Of a stretch of DNA of 64,000 nucleotides, positions 1 to 7,532 are shown piece by piece. Origin of the DNA: Polynucleobacter hallstattensis. GTDB taxonomy: Bacteria; Pseudomonadota; Gammaproteobacteria; Burkholderiales; Burkholderiaceae. A program made the position numbers and the translations under genes. The notes below the pieces were generated by a model. The model saw only the letters and a list, made by a program, of their open reading frames with translations. It did no database searches and was not told the DNA's origin. The stretch spans positions 744,001 to 808,000 of the forward strand of contig NZ_JACVPO010000002.1 in assembly GCF_018881835.1 (NCBI RefSeq), given 5' to 3'. Numbering within the stretch: position 1 is the stretch's first letter; every line of letters starts with the position of its first letter.

Positions 1-127
1 CAGAAACTTATCTTTTCATCGTCCGTAGGCGTTAACCCAGTCCACTGTGCCGTACATTTAAATGCAAATACGCAATTACGTATTGTTAACCCATCATTCA
101 TTTTTCATTCCTTTTTGCAAAATTACA

Positions 128-568
128 TTACAAATAAGCGGACGGCTGGGGCAATCTGCCGCTTTCAATCTGCTGATACTCAAAGTATTCATATCCAATC
201 TCACCCTCAAAATTATTGCCAATAATGTTGATGCAACTTTCCGTCAGTGAGACTGAATTACCAGTTTGCTTATCTACGCCACGATCACCATGAATAATGA
301 TTTTTGGCAGTACAAAGCCCTTGTGACTATAGGTTCCTGACGTTATCTTTGGTAGCTTAAGCATCTGGTTAATCCCAATAAAAAGGAGTAATTCAAAAAA
401 AGTGTTGTCTTTATCATCGGACTTAATTGATAGGTAACTTATCCAAGATTTGAATTTCCTTATTACAGCAGTCTCTATGGATACATCCCAGTTATATGCA
501 TAATTCTCGACCGAGATTTCCTCATCATGGGCAATGGGACCTCCAAAAAGTAATTCAATCTTTGCCAT
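128..568 (-). CDS. Hypothetical island protein, 146 aa
   Basis: I do not recognise this protein. It has no signal peptide or membrane segment and begins MAKIELLFGG. The middle is hydrophobic (FFELLLFIGINQML), which fits a soluble folded core. Its stop lies 127 bases from the window edge, and the DUF3857/transglutaminase gene starts its 3' end only 15 bases upstream of this start, so the two may share a transcript on the minus strand. The reading frame is long and uninterrupted and shows ordinary codon use, so I accept it as real, but I assign no function. Confidence 0.55.
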   Translation of the reverse strand: MAKIELLFGGPIAHDEEISVENYAYNWDVSIETAVIRKFKSWISYLSIKSDDKDNTFFELLLFIGINQMLKLPKITSGTYSHKGFVLPKIIIHGDRGVDKQTGNSVSLTESCINIIGNNFEGEIGYEYFEYQQIESGRLPQPSAYL

Positions 569-583
569 GATTAATAAAACCCC

Positions 584-2491
584 CTACTCATAAAAAACCT
601 GTGCTCGCATATCTTTTATAAAAATCTGATAAAAGTCTTTCCACTTCTGAAGCTCTTCAGGCTGACATACGGCACCAGGTCGCTGGACTTTCAAGACTCT
701 TGTTACAGAGACAACGTTTTTAGATTCTTCATAGGTTGATTCATACTCTATGCCGCCTTTCTTATAACTCGTATTTGGCGGGATTCGCGTTACCTTGGCA
801 TTGCTTGGGAAGCCAATCTTGTAGCTTTCCCCTATCCACTTAGTGGCACATGTATATGGCACAGTGAATTTCTCTGGAGGCCTGTCATTTGCAATGAGCG
901 CTAGCTCACCGGGTGCGAGGCCTACAGGTATGGCTATAGCTCCTGGGCCAGGCACATTGGCAATAGCATCTAATGTGAACTCAGTATTTGTCGTAAACGG
1001 CTCATTTAAGTCATATACGTAACTGGTCGTGATCTTTCCTTCACCAGTCTGCCTAAATTTAGCCAGATCACTTCTGACGAGCTTTTCTGAAAGCGTAGTT
1101 TCCGCGCCCTCATATCTATAACGTGCATTAATTTCAGCACTGCCAAAGTACATGGTGTGCGTTTTTCCTTTAATCCGGCCATCCTTCTCTATTTGCATAG
1201 TGATACCGGTAAGGATTTTGCTATCTTCTTTTTTTGGCTTCGGCGTATGCCCCACCTTAGCTAACTTAGTTAATAAGGTCGGCTTATCTATCTCGCTTGA
1301 TGGCAAGGTACCAAATGGCGCCATCTCTGCCGTAGAGTCCAAATAGAGGTCCCAAGCTGGAATATAGGTAATGACATGGTTAAAGGGCCCAATTACTGGA
1401 TATTTAGGAAGCGTATAGGCTACGCCTGAGTTAATTAAGGCGCTACTTGCATTAATACCTTTAGCTGCCAGCAAGGCTATGAGCAACGCGTTGTGATCCT
1501 TGCAGTCGCCATAACGATTCTTCAGAATGCTTGTGGCGTCATGGGGCACGATACCTCCATCCCCAAGGTAGATGGCTACATATCGGATATTTCGAGATAC
1601 CCAGTTATAAAGCGCTCGAGCCCGCTCCTTCTTTAGGTTCAGCGTCTTATCTGCAGCCACCTTCTTATCCACGTCTTTAGTAATTTCATCAGCCATCTTC
1701 TGAATATCAGGAGTTACCAATGACTTATCCGTAATGCGAGCCTCATAGGCTTTAGCAAAGTCTTCTTGGCTAGCAAAGGTTGAGATATAGATATGAGGGG
1801 AAAAATCACTGCTAGCTACCTGAAGCTGCTCTTTCTTTTTCATCTTCAGATTTTGATAGGTATAACTCACATGGCGCACACCGTCTATTACCTCATCCCT
1901 GGTTTGCTTAACGTCTTTGATATCGCTATAGAGCTTTAGATCTTCGGGATAATTTAAGTTGTACTCATAAGACAATACCTCTGCATTCGGAGAAAACGTC
2001 AGGCGCGTATAAAAGTATCCTGGCAATAGAGGCTTAAAGGTTGTGAGCTTGGTTTTGTAATAAGTCTTTGAACCAGGGGTTACCTTTGGAAAGATGATGA
2101 TCTTGTGCTTCTGGTCTGAGAACATTGCCGCCCCAGCGCTGTTGTCATCCTCCACAGTTCTAATAGCATTGGGTGCTACAGATATCTTCTCGCCCTTAGG
2201 GGTAATGGTGTAAGCCTCTAAGACCTCTAGCTTAGATAGCGTTGAGTTGTATGGCAGATCCGCCTGGGACTCTGCATCAACCACCAATTGGGATTTAACT
2301 AGCGTAGTTAGTTCGTCAATTTCAACTACAGTGCCATCAGCTTGAATAGTTTCAGTGATTACTGCTCGCTCTACTGCTGAGAGAGATTCCAACTCTCCTC
2401 TACCTGCACTAGTGATACCAACATTGGCTAGCAATAAAAATCCTAGAAGAACCGCTCCAAGACTACTGATGGATTGAAGTGCAAATTTCAT
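584..2491 (-). CDS. Exported DUF3857 / transglutaminase-like protein
   Basis: A 635-residue protein with an N-terminal signal sequence or anchor (residues 1-30), a DUF3857-type beta-rich domain (about 60-240) and a transglutaminase-like core (about 285-400). The papain-like triad is visible as Cys330 in YGDCKDH, His372 in FNHVI and Asp385 in YLDSTA. Proteins of this architecture are periplasmic or cell-surface and are presumed to act on peptide or amide bonds; their substrates are mostly unknown. The C-terminal region (about 420-635) is beta-rich, as usual in the family. It lies 7 bases downstream of a small exported protein gene, probably in the same operon. Confidence 0.85.
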   Translation of the reverse strand: MKFALQSISSLGAVLLGFLLLANVGITSAGRGELESLSAVERAVITETIQADGTVVEIDELTTLVKSQLVVDAESQADLPYNSTLSKLEVLEAYTITPKGEKISVAPNAIRTVEDDNSAGAAMFSDQKHKIIIFPKVTPGSKTYYKTKLTTFKPLLPGYFYTRLTFSPNAEVLSYEYNLNYPEDLKLYSDIKDVKQTRDEVIDGVRHVSYTYQNLKMKKKEQLQVASSDFSPHIYISTFASQEDFAKAYEARITDKSLVTPDIQKMADEITKDVDKKVAADKTLNLKKERARALYNWVSRNIRYVAIYLGDGGIVPHDATSILKNRYGDCKDHNALLIALLAAKGINASSALINSGVAYTLPKYPVIGPFNHVITYIPAWDLYLDSTAEMAPFGTLPSSEIDKPTLLTKLAKVGHTPKPKKEDSKILTGITMQIEKDGRIKGKTHTMYFGSAEINARYRYEGAETTLSEKLVRSDLAKFRQTGEGKITTSYVYDLNEPFTTNTEFTLDAIANVPGPGAIAIPVGLAPGELALIANDRPPEKFTVPYTCATKWIGESYKIGFPSNAKVTRIPPNTSYKKGGIEYESTYEESKNVVSVTRVLKVQRPGAVCQPEELQKWKDFYQIFIKDMRAQVFYE

Positions 2492-2498
2492 AGGATCT

Positions 2499-2786
2499 TT
2501 AACGTCTCACATACGACTGTATGTAAGCCTTTCGTTTGTTTACTTCGCCTGTAAAAATAATTCCTGCGCTGTCGTGAACCATGGCTAACGGCTCTTGTAA
2601 TAGAGTCTTATCTGGAAGATAAGGATTACCATTTCGATCCCTGAGCCTAAATTTAGGCAATCCTAGGATCCTAGAGGTATCCACATAGACAGCAACCGCT
2701 AATGGGGTAGAGAGGGGTACACCTGATTTTCCAGCTGGTGATACCTGGAGCGGCATGAGGGCAATGAATATAAGGGAGCTAATCAA
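2499..2786 (-). CDS. Small exported hypothetical protein, 95 aa
   Basis: Unknown protein. The first 15 residues are hydrophobic (ISSLIFIALMPLQV) and look like a signal peptide. The best start is a TTG at 2786, since a stop codon lies just upstream in frame. The mature part contains RLRDRNGNPYLPD and ends in a basic tail. It immediately precedes the transglutaminase-like gene, suggesting co-export of the two products. The start lies about 47 bases from the palindromic box at 2833-2849, which it shares with the divergent secreted-protein operon. Confidence 0.5.
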   Translation of the reverse strand: MISSLIFIALMPLQVSPAGKSGVPLSTPLAVAVYVDTSRILGLPKFRLRDRNGNPYLPDKTLLQEPLAMVHDSAGIIFTGEVNKRKAYIQSYVRR

Positions 2787-2832
2787 GGGGATCTTTTTTA
2801 GTTATTTAGTTTTTTTATTGTGTTGATCCACT

Positions 2833-2849
2833 AGCTCATTAGGTGAGCT
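2833..2849. promoter_or_regulatory. Palindromic box AGCTCA-N5-TGAGCT, copy 1
   Basis: A perfect 6-bp inverted repeat (AGCTCA, spacer TTAGG, TGAGCT) preceded by CACT. It lies in the divergent intergenic region between the minus-strand gene starting at 2786 and the plus-strand gene starting at 2906. Matching boxes occur at 5494-5510, 9063-9079 and 11336-11352, each upstream of an island gene. It is inferred to be an operator, most plausibly for the WYL regulator at 5565-6533. Confidence 0.55.
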
Positions 2850-2905
2850 CCATGGTTTTTATTCTGAAATTGTTGTGTTTTCAGATAACTTTTTGGGAGT
2901 CACCC

Positions 2906-3220
2906 ATGAAATACCTCATCACCCTATTTTTAATTGCTCAAGCAGTTCTATTGGTGCGGGGCGTATCTGCCCAAGCCATTTATGGCCCAACCGGTAACTA
3001 TGTTGGATATAGCCAAACATCCCCCAGTGGCGTGACTAATGTCTATAACGCTACCGGCCAGAATGTTCAGTCATTTCAGACTGATAACGGGCAGACTAAT
3101 TTTTATAACCCTCAAGGCGCGTATCAAGGAGCCTCTACAACTCCTGTATTTGCAAGTCCTAATACAACGATCAATACTCCACGCCAAGCACCTCAGGCGC
3201 CTTCAGTGAAAGGTTGGTAA
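2906..3220 (+). CDS. Small secreted repeat-type protein, 104 aa
   Basis: Start chosen at ATG 2906, preceded by TTGGGAG about 6 bases upstream, rather than an upstream start. A clear signal peptide (MKYLITLFLIAQAVLL ... SAQA, cleavage near residue 23) leads a Gly/Asn/Tyr/Gln-rich mature chain. The segment SPSGVTNVYNATGQ is nearly repeated in the protein at 3426-3731 as SPTGVTNVFDNNGN, so the two are paralogues. No enzyme motif is seen. It is first in a plus-strand run of small exported proteins, with a palindromic box about 57 bases upstream of the start. Function unknown; it may be an adhesive or surface-associated secreted peptide. Confidence 0.6.
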   Translation: MKYLITLFLIAQAVLLVRGVSAQAIYGPTGNYVGYSQTSPSGVTNVYNATGQNVQSFQTDNGQTNFYNPQGAYQGASTTPVFASPNTTINTPRQAPQAPSVKGW

Positions 3221-3223
3221 GAA

Positions 3224-3415
3224 ATGAAACGATTACTTATTGCCGCCTTGTTGACGAGCTTCACGATCCCTAGTTTTGCAAGGACTGATGGTGGGGGCAA
3301 AAAGAGTTCTCAAAAATATAACAACCCAAGTGGTCATGAAAATTGCTATTACTGCTGGAAGGACTTAAGTACCACCTATACGCCCTCCCGTCATAAATAC
3401 GCTAAAAAATCTTAA
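3224..3415 (+). CDS. Small exported hypothetical protein, 63 aa
   Basis: Signal peptide at residues 1-19 (MKRLLIAALLTSFTIPSFA), then a short basic mature peptide of about 44 residues with two close cysteines in ENCYYCWKD and a Lys-rich end. The start is 3 bases after the upstream stop, so translation is probably coupled. The CxxC-like YYC pair may form a disulphide or bind metal after export. Function unknown. Confidence 0.5.
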   Translation: MKRLLIAALLTSFTIPSFARTDGGGKKSSQKYNNPSGHENCYYCWKDLSTTYTPSRHKYAKKS

Positions 3416-3425
3416 GGAGACCCAA

Positions 3426-3731
3426 ATGAAACGATTACTTTTTATTGGCACCCTTCTTATCTCTAGCCTCAGCTATGCTCAAGTAACAAGCTGGGAAAAC
3501 TCCCCCTTCAATTACAACAATAGTCAGTACAACTACAACAACAGTTCGTATAACTACAATAACTCCCCATATAACTACAACAACAGTCAGTACAACTACA
3601 ACGCCAATAATGGGGTGTATGACAACAGCGGCAATCGTATTGGCTATGAGACCCAATCACCAACTGGCGTGACTAATGTCTTTGATAACAACGGAAATCG
3701 GATTGGGTACTCCCCTAGCAAAAGACAATGA
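3426..3731 (+). CDS. Small secreted Asn/Tyr-repeat protein, 101 aa
   Basis: A signal peptide (residues 1-18, ending SLSYA) is followed by five copies of a seven-residue unit, NS-x-Y/F-NYN (residues 25-59). Then comes a tail with two GNRIGY motifs around SPTGVTNVFDNNGN. The tail is related to the protein at 2906-3220. An SD-like AAGGAG precedes the start. Low-complexity Asn/Tyr repeats suggest an extracellular, aggregating or adhesive peptide, but this is inference. The stop overlaps the next gene's start in an ATGA. Confidence 0.55.
   Translation: MKRLLFIGTLLISSLSYAQVTSWENSPFNYNNSQYNYNNSSYNYNNSPYNYNNSQYNYNANNGVYDNSGNRIGYETQSPTGVTNVFDNNGNRIGYSPSKRQ
3498..3602 (+). repeat. Five 21-bp tandem repeats within CDS
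   Basis: Five in-frame 21-bp units encode NS-x-Y/F-NYN. Copies differ mainly at the third residue and at synonymous positions. The array could expand or contract by slippage without a frameshift. Confidence 0.8.
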
Positions 3732-4285
3732 TCGCCGAAATGATCATCGATACCGAGGAGTTTCTGGCGGTATTGAAAAGATTAAAGCCTAGAAAAACGA
3801 CAAAGGCCTCCTTAGCTGAAGAGCTTTATATTGCGCTCTTTAATGGTGAGGCCATCTTCTGCGTAAGAGGAGTCCAAACTAAATGCTTGGTTGAGAAATC
3901 AATCAACTGGAGGGGCTATATTGAAGTTAATTCTGGGGTTGTGCTGTCATTCTTAGCTGCAAGACCTGCCGGGTCGAATATCAAGCTGAGCGTTCGTGGC
4001 GATGTATTTCAGATAGAGAACATTAAGGTGCCCTGTAAGACCATGCAATCCCCAGAGTGGATTACTGCAATGAGCTTTGAGGCTCACCTACATGACGATC
4101 CTAAAGCTAAACCTCACACCATCAATTTGTATTGCCCAAAATGCGGCAAGAAGCGCGGGGAATTCTTTAAACAAAAGATTGTGAAGCAAAGGGAACTGGG
4201 TGATCCACCTCCCCCAAAGTATCCAAGCTCAAGAAAATGTGCAGCTTGTAGACACGAATGGCTAGAATTTAACGACCCATTATGA
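3728..4285 (+). CDS. Zinc-ribbon hypothetical protein, 185 aa
   Basis: The C-terminal third carries two Cys pairs, CPKCGKK and CAACRHEW (about 35 residues apart), typical of a zinc ribbon. The N-terminal 120 residues are alpha/beta without a signature I recognise. The alternation of a helix (EEFLAVLKRLKP) with strands loosely recalls one domain of a DNA sliding clamp, but this is weak. Translation is coupled at both ends: ATGA overlap with the secreted-protein gene upstream and a 4-bp overlap with the HAD gene downstream. An internal ATG at 3740 is an alternative start. Cytoplasmic; nucleic-acid binding is plausible. Confidence 0.6.
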   Translation: MIAEMIIDTEEFLAVLKRLKPRKTTKASLAEELYIALFNGEAIFCVRGVQTKCLVEKSINWRGYIEVNSGVVLSFLAARPAGSNIKLSVRGDVFQIENIKVPCKTMQSPEWITAMSFEAHLHDDPKAKPHTINLYCPKCGKKRGEFFKQKIVKQRELGDPPPPKYPSSRKCAACRHEWLEFNDPL

Positions 4286-4698
4286 ATAAATTACTCTTCT
4301 TGGATTTTGATGGAGCACTCCACCCAACCCACTTCGCTGGTGAAGACCCTTTCAATAGAGTTCATCTGCTTGAGGAAACTCTTGAAGGATCAAATATCGG
4401 AATTGTGATTTCTTCGAGTTGGCGCTTTACACATAGCCTTGAAAAACTACAGAAACTATTACCAAACTCAATCTCCAGTATGGTTATTGGCGTTACTGGA
4501 TCACCAGTCATTGGCAAACATCCGCGCTATCTGGAAATTCGGGCCTTCTTACAATCTCATGGACATAGTAACTGGAGAGCTTTAGATGACTCCTACTGGG
4601 AGTTTCCAACTCCATGCCCAGAACTCATTCGCTGCAACCCCAATACCGGGATCTCAGATAAGCAGATCCAGGAATTAAGCAAATGGATGCTTATCTGA
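4282..4698 (+). CDS. HAD-like phosphatase domain protein
   Basis: The 138-residue protein opens with the HAD motif I LDFDG (Asp8, Asp10), followed by VISSSWR (motif II Ser/Thr region) and a later acidic LDDSYW. This pattern matches the short HAD family often annotated as HAD domain in Swiss Army Knife RNA repair proteins. Such domains are predicted phosphatases acting on nucleic-acid ends or nucleotides. It has no membrane-embedding or signal sequence. Its start overlaps the stop of the zinc-ribbon gene by 4 bases, so the two are probably translated together and may act together. Confidence 0.75.
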   Translation: MNKLLFLDFDGALHPTHFAGEDPFNRVHLLEETLEGSNIGIVISSSWRFTHSLEKLQKLLPNSISSMVIGVTGSPVIGKHPRYLEIRAFLQSHGHSNWRALDDSYWEFPTPCPELIRCNPNTGISDKQIQELSKWMLI

Positions 4699-4711
4699 CA
4701 GTTGCTTATTT

Positions 4712-5131
4712 TTAGTAAGTATTCCACCCGCCAGCTCCATTAGGCAAAGTTTGTATGAGTTTTCCATTAGGTGTGTAGGTGTTGTAACCGCCCGCACCAC
4801 TAGGCAATGTTTGAGTCACCCCACCATTTGGCCCATACGTGTTGTAACCACCCGCACCATTTGGCAAAGTTTGTGTGAGCTGCCCATTAGGTGAATACGT
4901 GTTGTACCCGCCAGCGCCATTGGGTAACGTCTGAGTCAACTGTCCATTTGGTCCATAGGTGTTGTACCCACCAGCGCCGTTGGGTAAGGTCTGAGTTAGC
5001 GCTCCATTGCGACCATAGGTGTTATAGCCACCCGCACCGTTGGGCAATGTCTGAATAGGTTGGGCCGCTACAAACTCAATGCAAGATAAAGTAACTGCAA
5101 AAACGATCGTCTTTATGTTTGAAATGCTCAT
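4712..5131 (-). CDS. Secreted tandem 20-residue repeat protein, 139 aa
   Basis: A signal peptide (residues 1-23, ending FVAA) leads a mature chain made almost wholly of a 20-residue unit, QTLPNGAGGYNTYGPNGQLT in consensus. There are five full copies and a partial sixth that ends the protein in WNTY. Such Gly/Asn/Tyr repeats suggest a beta-solenoid or an extended surface fibre. It is the last gene of a three-gene minus-strand unit in which each start overlaps the preceding stop. I know no family name for it with confidence. Confidence 0.65.
   Translation of the reverse strand: MSISNIKTIVFAVTLSCIEFVAAQPIQTLPNGAGGYNTYGRNGALTQTLPNGAGGYNTYGPNGQLTQTLPNGAGGYNTYSPNGQLTQTLPNGAGGYNTYGPNGGVTQTLPSGAGGYNTYTPNGKLIQTLPNGAGGWNTY
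4715..5053 (-). repeat. 60-bp tandem repeats, 5.65 copies, within CDS
   Basis: Period 60 bp, in frame, encoding the 20-residue secreted repeat. Copies differ by scattered substitutions, many synonymous, so the array is under coding constraint and is not a recent duplication. It is not a CRISPR: there are no unique spacers. Confidence 0.85.
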
Positions 5132-5265
5132 AGAGCCTCCGGATTTATTAAAGAAAGATCCACTTCATGAAATTGAGCCTGCAATTCTTCCGACTCTGAA
5201 AACTCATCCAATAGATACCCTATGGAGGGAGTAATTCTTCGCACGGCGTAATTGAGCATGCTCAT
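5128..5265 (-). CDS. Small hypothetical protein, 45 aa
   Basis: This short frame runs from ATG 5265 to TGA 5128. It begins MSMLNYAVRRITPSIG and continues into an acidic helix-prone segment (DEFSESEELQAQ). GGAG lies 6 bases before the ATG. The ATG overlaps the stop of the upstream membrane-protein gene (TAATG) and its TGA overlaps the ATG of the repeat-protein gene (ATGA). This coupling on both sides is the main evidence that it is real. Function unknown. Confidence 0.6.
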   Translation of the reverse strand: MSMLNYAVRRITPSIGYLLDEFSESEELQAQFHEVDLSLINPEAL

Positions 5266-5450
5266 TAACGTCTCCGATACTTAGCTCGCACTTTTTCACG
5301 CTGCACAAATGACACATGCGCAATTAATGCCTCGCTGAAAAACATAAATAAGCCGATAAAGAAGGCTTGAACTAGCCCCAAATCCAGCCCGCCCTGCTCT
5401 AGGCAATAAGCACTGATAAACATTAAGAATAGACCTAATAACTTAACCAT
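5265..5450 (-). CDS. Small membrane protein, 61 aa
   Basis: Two hydrophobic stretches (about residues 3-17 and 26-45) separated by a short polar loop, with a strongly basic C-terminus (REKVRAKYRRR) that should stay in the cytoplasm. A GGGGTG ribosome-binding site precedes the ATG. It heads the three-gene unit ending in the secreted repeat protein and is divergent from the WYL regulator gene. The palindromic box at 5494-5510 lies in between. Function unknown; a role in export or retention of the repeat protein is possible but unproven. Confidence 0.55.
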   Translation of the reverse strand: MVKLLGLFLMFISAYCLEQGGLDLGLVQAFFIGLFMFFSEALIAHVSFVQREKVRAKYRRR

Positions 5451-5493
5451 TTTTCACCCCTTTTGTTGATATAGGTCAGATTAATGACCCACT

Positions 5494-5510
5494 AGCTCAC
5501 GAAATGAGCT
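5494..5510. promoter_or_regulatory. Palindromic box AGCTCA-N5-TGAGCT, copy 2
   Basis: A perfect 6-bp inverted repeat with spacer CGAAA, preceded by CACT as in copy 1. It sits between the divergent genes starting at 5450 (minus) and 5565 (plus, WYL regulator). Its position 54 bases upstream of the regulator's own start fits autoregulation. Confidence 0.6.
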
Positions 5511-5564
5511 ATAAAGTGATTAAAGTTATAAAAACAACAAAAGATATAACCATTAGGGGCTCTT

Positions 5565-6533
5565 ATGAGTGATATGGAACGGCTGCACCGCATTAAGTAC
5601 ATGATTCAGCAGCGTAAATGCGTACCTAGGGAAGATTTCTTGTCTGAGCTAGAGGTATCACCAGCAACCTTTAAGCGCGATCTTGAGTACCTACGTAGCC
5701 GCCTAAAGGCTTCTATCGTTTATGACCGCTTTATGGGTGGATATAAGTTTGAGAACCCAGACCAAGTAGACAAGATCGAAATGCCAGGGCTTTGGTTCTC
5801 TGAAAAAGAGGCTACTGCTTTAGTACTCATGCAGCACTTACTCTCTTCGCTTGATCAGGGTGGACTTATTGGCCCACATATTGAACCCTTAACTGCAATC
5901 ATCGATGGCATCTTAGGTCAGAGCGAGACATCTGCCAAGGAACTTCGCAAGCGAATCAAAGTGCTTGGAATGGGTGCGCGAAAAAATTCAATCGATAACT
6001 TCTCTGAAATTGGTGCAGCTCTACTCAAACGAAATCGCCTGGAGATTTCTTATTACGCTAAAGGGAAGGATGAACTCACAGAGAGGGAGATATCCCCCCA
6101 ACGCCTTATCTTTTATCGCGAGAACTGGTACCTGGATGGATATTGTCACTTACGCGATGGTTTGCGAAGTTTTGCAGTGGATGGGATTCGCAAGGCAACC
6201 TTAAGCAATAAGAGGGCACAAGAGATATCGGAGAAGGAGTGTCAAGAACACTTCTCAGAAAGCTATGGCATCTTCTCTGGTAAAGCCACCCAAAGGGCCA
6301 AGTTGCGCTTTACTCCTGAACATGCTCGTTGGGTTTCTGGCGAGAATTGGCACGGTCAACAGGTTGGCAGTTTTGATAAGGATGGTTATTACACACTTGA
6401 GTTTGACTACAACCAAGATCCTGAGTTGGTAATGGATATCCTAAAACATGGATCCGGGGTTGAGGTTCTAGGACCAGCAAGTCTTAAGAAGCGAATTAAA
6501 GATGAACTCACTAAATCCCTGGAAAGATATTAA
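5565..6533 (+). CDS. HTH-WYL domain transcriptional regulator
   Basis: A 322-residue protein with an N-terminal DeoR/HTH_11-like winged helix (about residues 5-65: RLHRIKYMIQQRK ... SPATFKRDLEYLRSRL), a central WYL domain (about 150-225, with ISPQRLIFYRENWYLDGYC) and a C-terminal WCX extension (about 235-320). Length and domain order match the YafY/PafBC and BrxR/CapW-type regulators, which commonly sit in defence or accessory islands and repress from palindromic operators near their own promoter. The WYL pocket is thought to sense a nucleotide or nucleic-acid ligand. A palindromic box lies upstream, and three more lie upstream of other island genes. Confidence 0.85.
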   Translation: MSDMERLHRIKYMIQQRKCVPREDFLSELEVSPATFKRDLEYLRSRLKASIVYDRFMGGYKFENPDQVDKIEMPGLWFSEKEATALVLMQHLLSSLDQGGLIGPHIEPLTAIIDGILGQSETSAKELRKRIKVLGMGARKNSIDNFSEIGAALLKRNRLEISYYAKGKDELTEREISPQRLIFYRENWYLDGYCHLRDGLRSFAVDGIRKATLSNKRAQEISEKECQEHFSESYGIFSGKATQRAKLRFTPEHARWVSGENWHGQQVGSFDKDGYYTLEFDYNQDPELVMDILKHGSGVEVLGPASLKKRIKDELTKSLERY

Positions 6534-6535
6534 TC

Positions 6536-7042
6536 ATGGAAGACCTCCTAAGAGAACCATCCCCACTACTGACAAGAGAATCTCCAAGACAAATAATCCT
6601 TGAAGACTTCAAAATGGATTTGCCTATTACGGGTGGCTGGGGTTACGACTTTGATACAGCTTGCGTAATAGATAAAAAAGATTCTTCGGTGAATCCAAAT
6701 ATGCCCTTCGATGGTCTAGGTATTGAGTATGTCTTTGTGGAAAAACGAATTTATGAAGAAATGATTATCTTTCGCCAATCCCACGAGAAGTTTTCTGGAA
6801 TACGCTGGGACCTTGAAAAGCAAGAGCTTATATCTCGAGATGAAAAGCACTACGACAAGCTAATCTTTAACGTCCTCGGGTTCTCCGATGCTATATGGGA
6901 TGAACTCACCAGTCGTTTTGAAGTAATCCAAAAGAGCGGTGAGCTTGAAAAAATGGTTGAATTAGATGCCTATAGAGAATCTAAGGCATATCGATTTAAA
7001 AGAGAGTTTTACTTCGATATCACAAGCTTCTACGGAACATAA
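6536..7042 (+). CDS. Hypothetical protein co-transcribed with WYL regulator
   Basis: Unknown soluble protein of 168 residues, acidic and rich in aromatic residues (ITGGWGYDFDTACVI, FYFDITSFYGT). It starts 2 bases after the WYL regulator's stop, so it is almost surely in the same transcript. No catalytic motif is evident. It could be a ligand-processing or partner protein of the regulator, but nothing in its sequence proves that. Confidence 0.6.
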   Translation: MEDLLREPSPLLTRESPRQIILEDFKMDLPITGGWGYDFDTACVIDKKDSSVNPNMPFDGLGIEYVFVEKRIYEEMIIFRQSHEKFSGIRWDLEKQELISRDEKHYDKLIFNVLGFSDAIWDELTSRFEVIQKSGELEKMVELDAYRESKAYRFKREFYFDITSFYGT

Positions 7043-7058
7043 ATAGAATTGGTATGGC

Positions 7059-7532
7059 CTACTTTCCAAGACTCCAGTCGTGAGCTAAATCAATAAAGAT
7101 GGCGGCCTCTGGGGAGAGGAACTCAGATGATGGAAAAATCCCCACGCGACCTAAATCTAATCGATCTGCATCCCAGCAAGTTTGAATGGTTGCATCCAGA
7201 GAGACATCTCCGCCAGAATGGTGCTTCAACGCGTAGCAAAGTCTATCTAATTGCTTTGGCTCTAGATCATAGAAGTCCCCGTGAATACCATGTGCAAACT
7301 CGGCAGCTCGCTGCCCATGTAAGGGATCACGCCCATCATTTAACCTGCAGCTGTCATGCAAAAAACCAAAAAGCTCAATCACCATCAAGTCAGCCTTGCG
7401 GAGTTGGCCAATATTTTTTCCATGATGCAAGACTCGCGCCCAGTGGTTGGCACCATGAATCCCTTGCCAATCGAGCTTAAATTCAGATCTGATGAGGGCA
7501 ATCATGCCAGAGCAATCGTATTCAGCTTTCAT
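7059..7532 (-). CDS. HD-domain metal-dependent phosphohydrolase
   Basis: The 157-residue protein has the ordered HD-superfamily metal ligands: His in GANHWARV, the HD pair in FGFLHDSCR, a downstream His in DPLHGQRAA, and a late Asp in CWDADRLDLGRVG. These predict a Mn/Fe/Mg-dependent phosphohydrolase acting on nucleotides or phosphate esters. It overlaps the stop of nothing downstream, but its ATG overlaps the end of the DUF3293 gene at 7532, so it is the last gene of a minus-strand operon (8567 to 7059). The substrate is unknown. Confidence 0.8.
   Translation of the reverse strand: MKAEYDCSGMIALIRSEFKLDWQGIHGANHWARVLHHGKNIGQLRKADLMVIELFGFLHDSCRLNDGRDPLHGQRAAEFAHGIHGDFYDLEPKQLDRLCYALKHHSGGDVSLDATIQTCWDADRLDLGRVGIFPSSEFLSPEAAIFIDLAHDWSLGK

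Noticed and set aside
3435-3656. Open frame on the minus strand opposite the Asn/Tyr-repeat gene
   Set aside because: It is the antisense of a low-complexity coding repeat (Val/Ile runs) and has no ribosome-binding site.
4715-5053. Regular 60-bp repeats that could suggest a CRISPR array
   Set aside because: There are no unique spacers; the repeat is in frame and encodes a 20-residue unit of a secreted protein.
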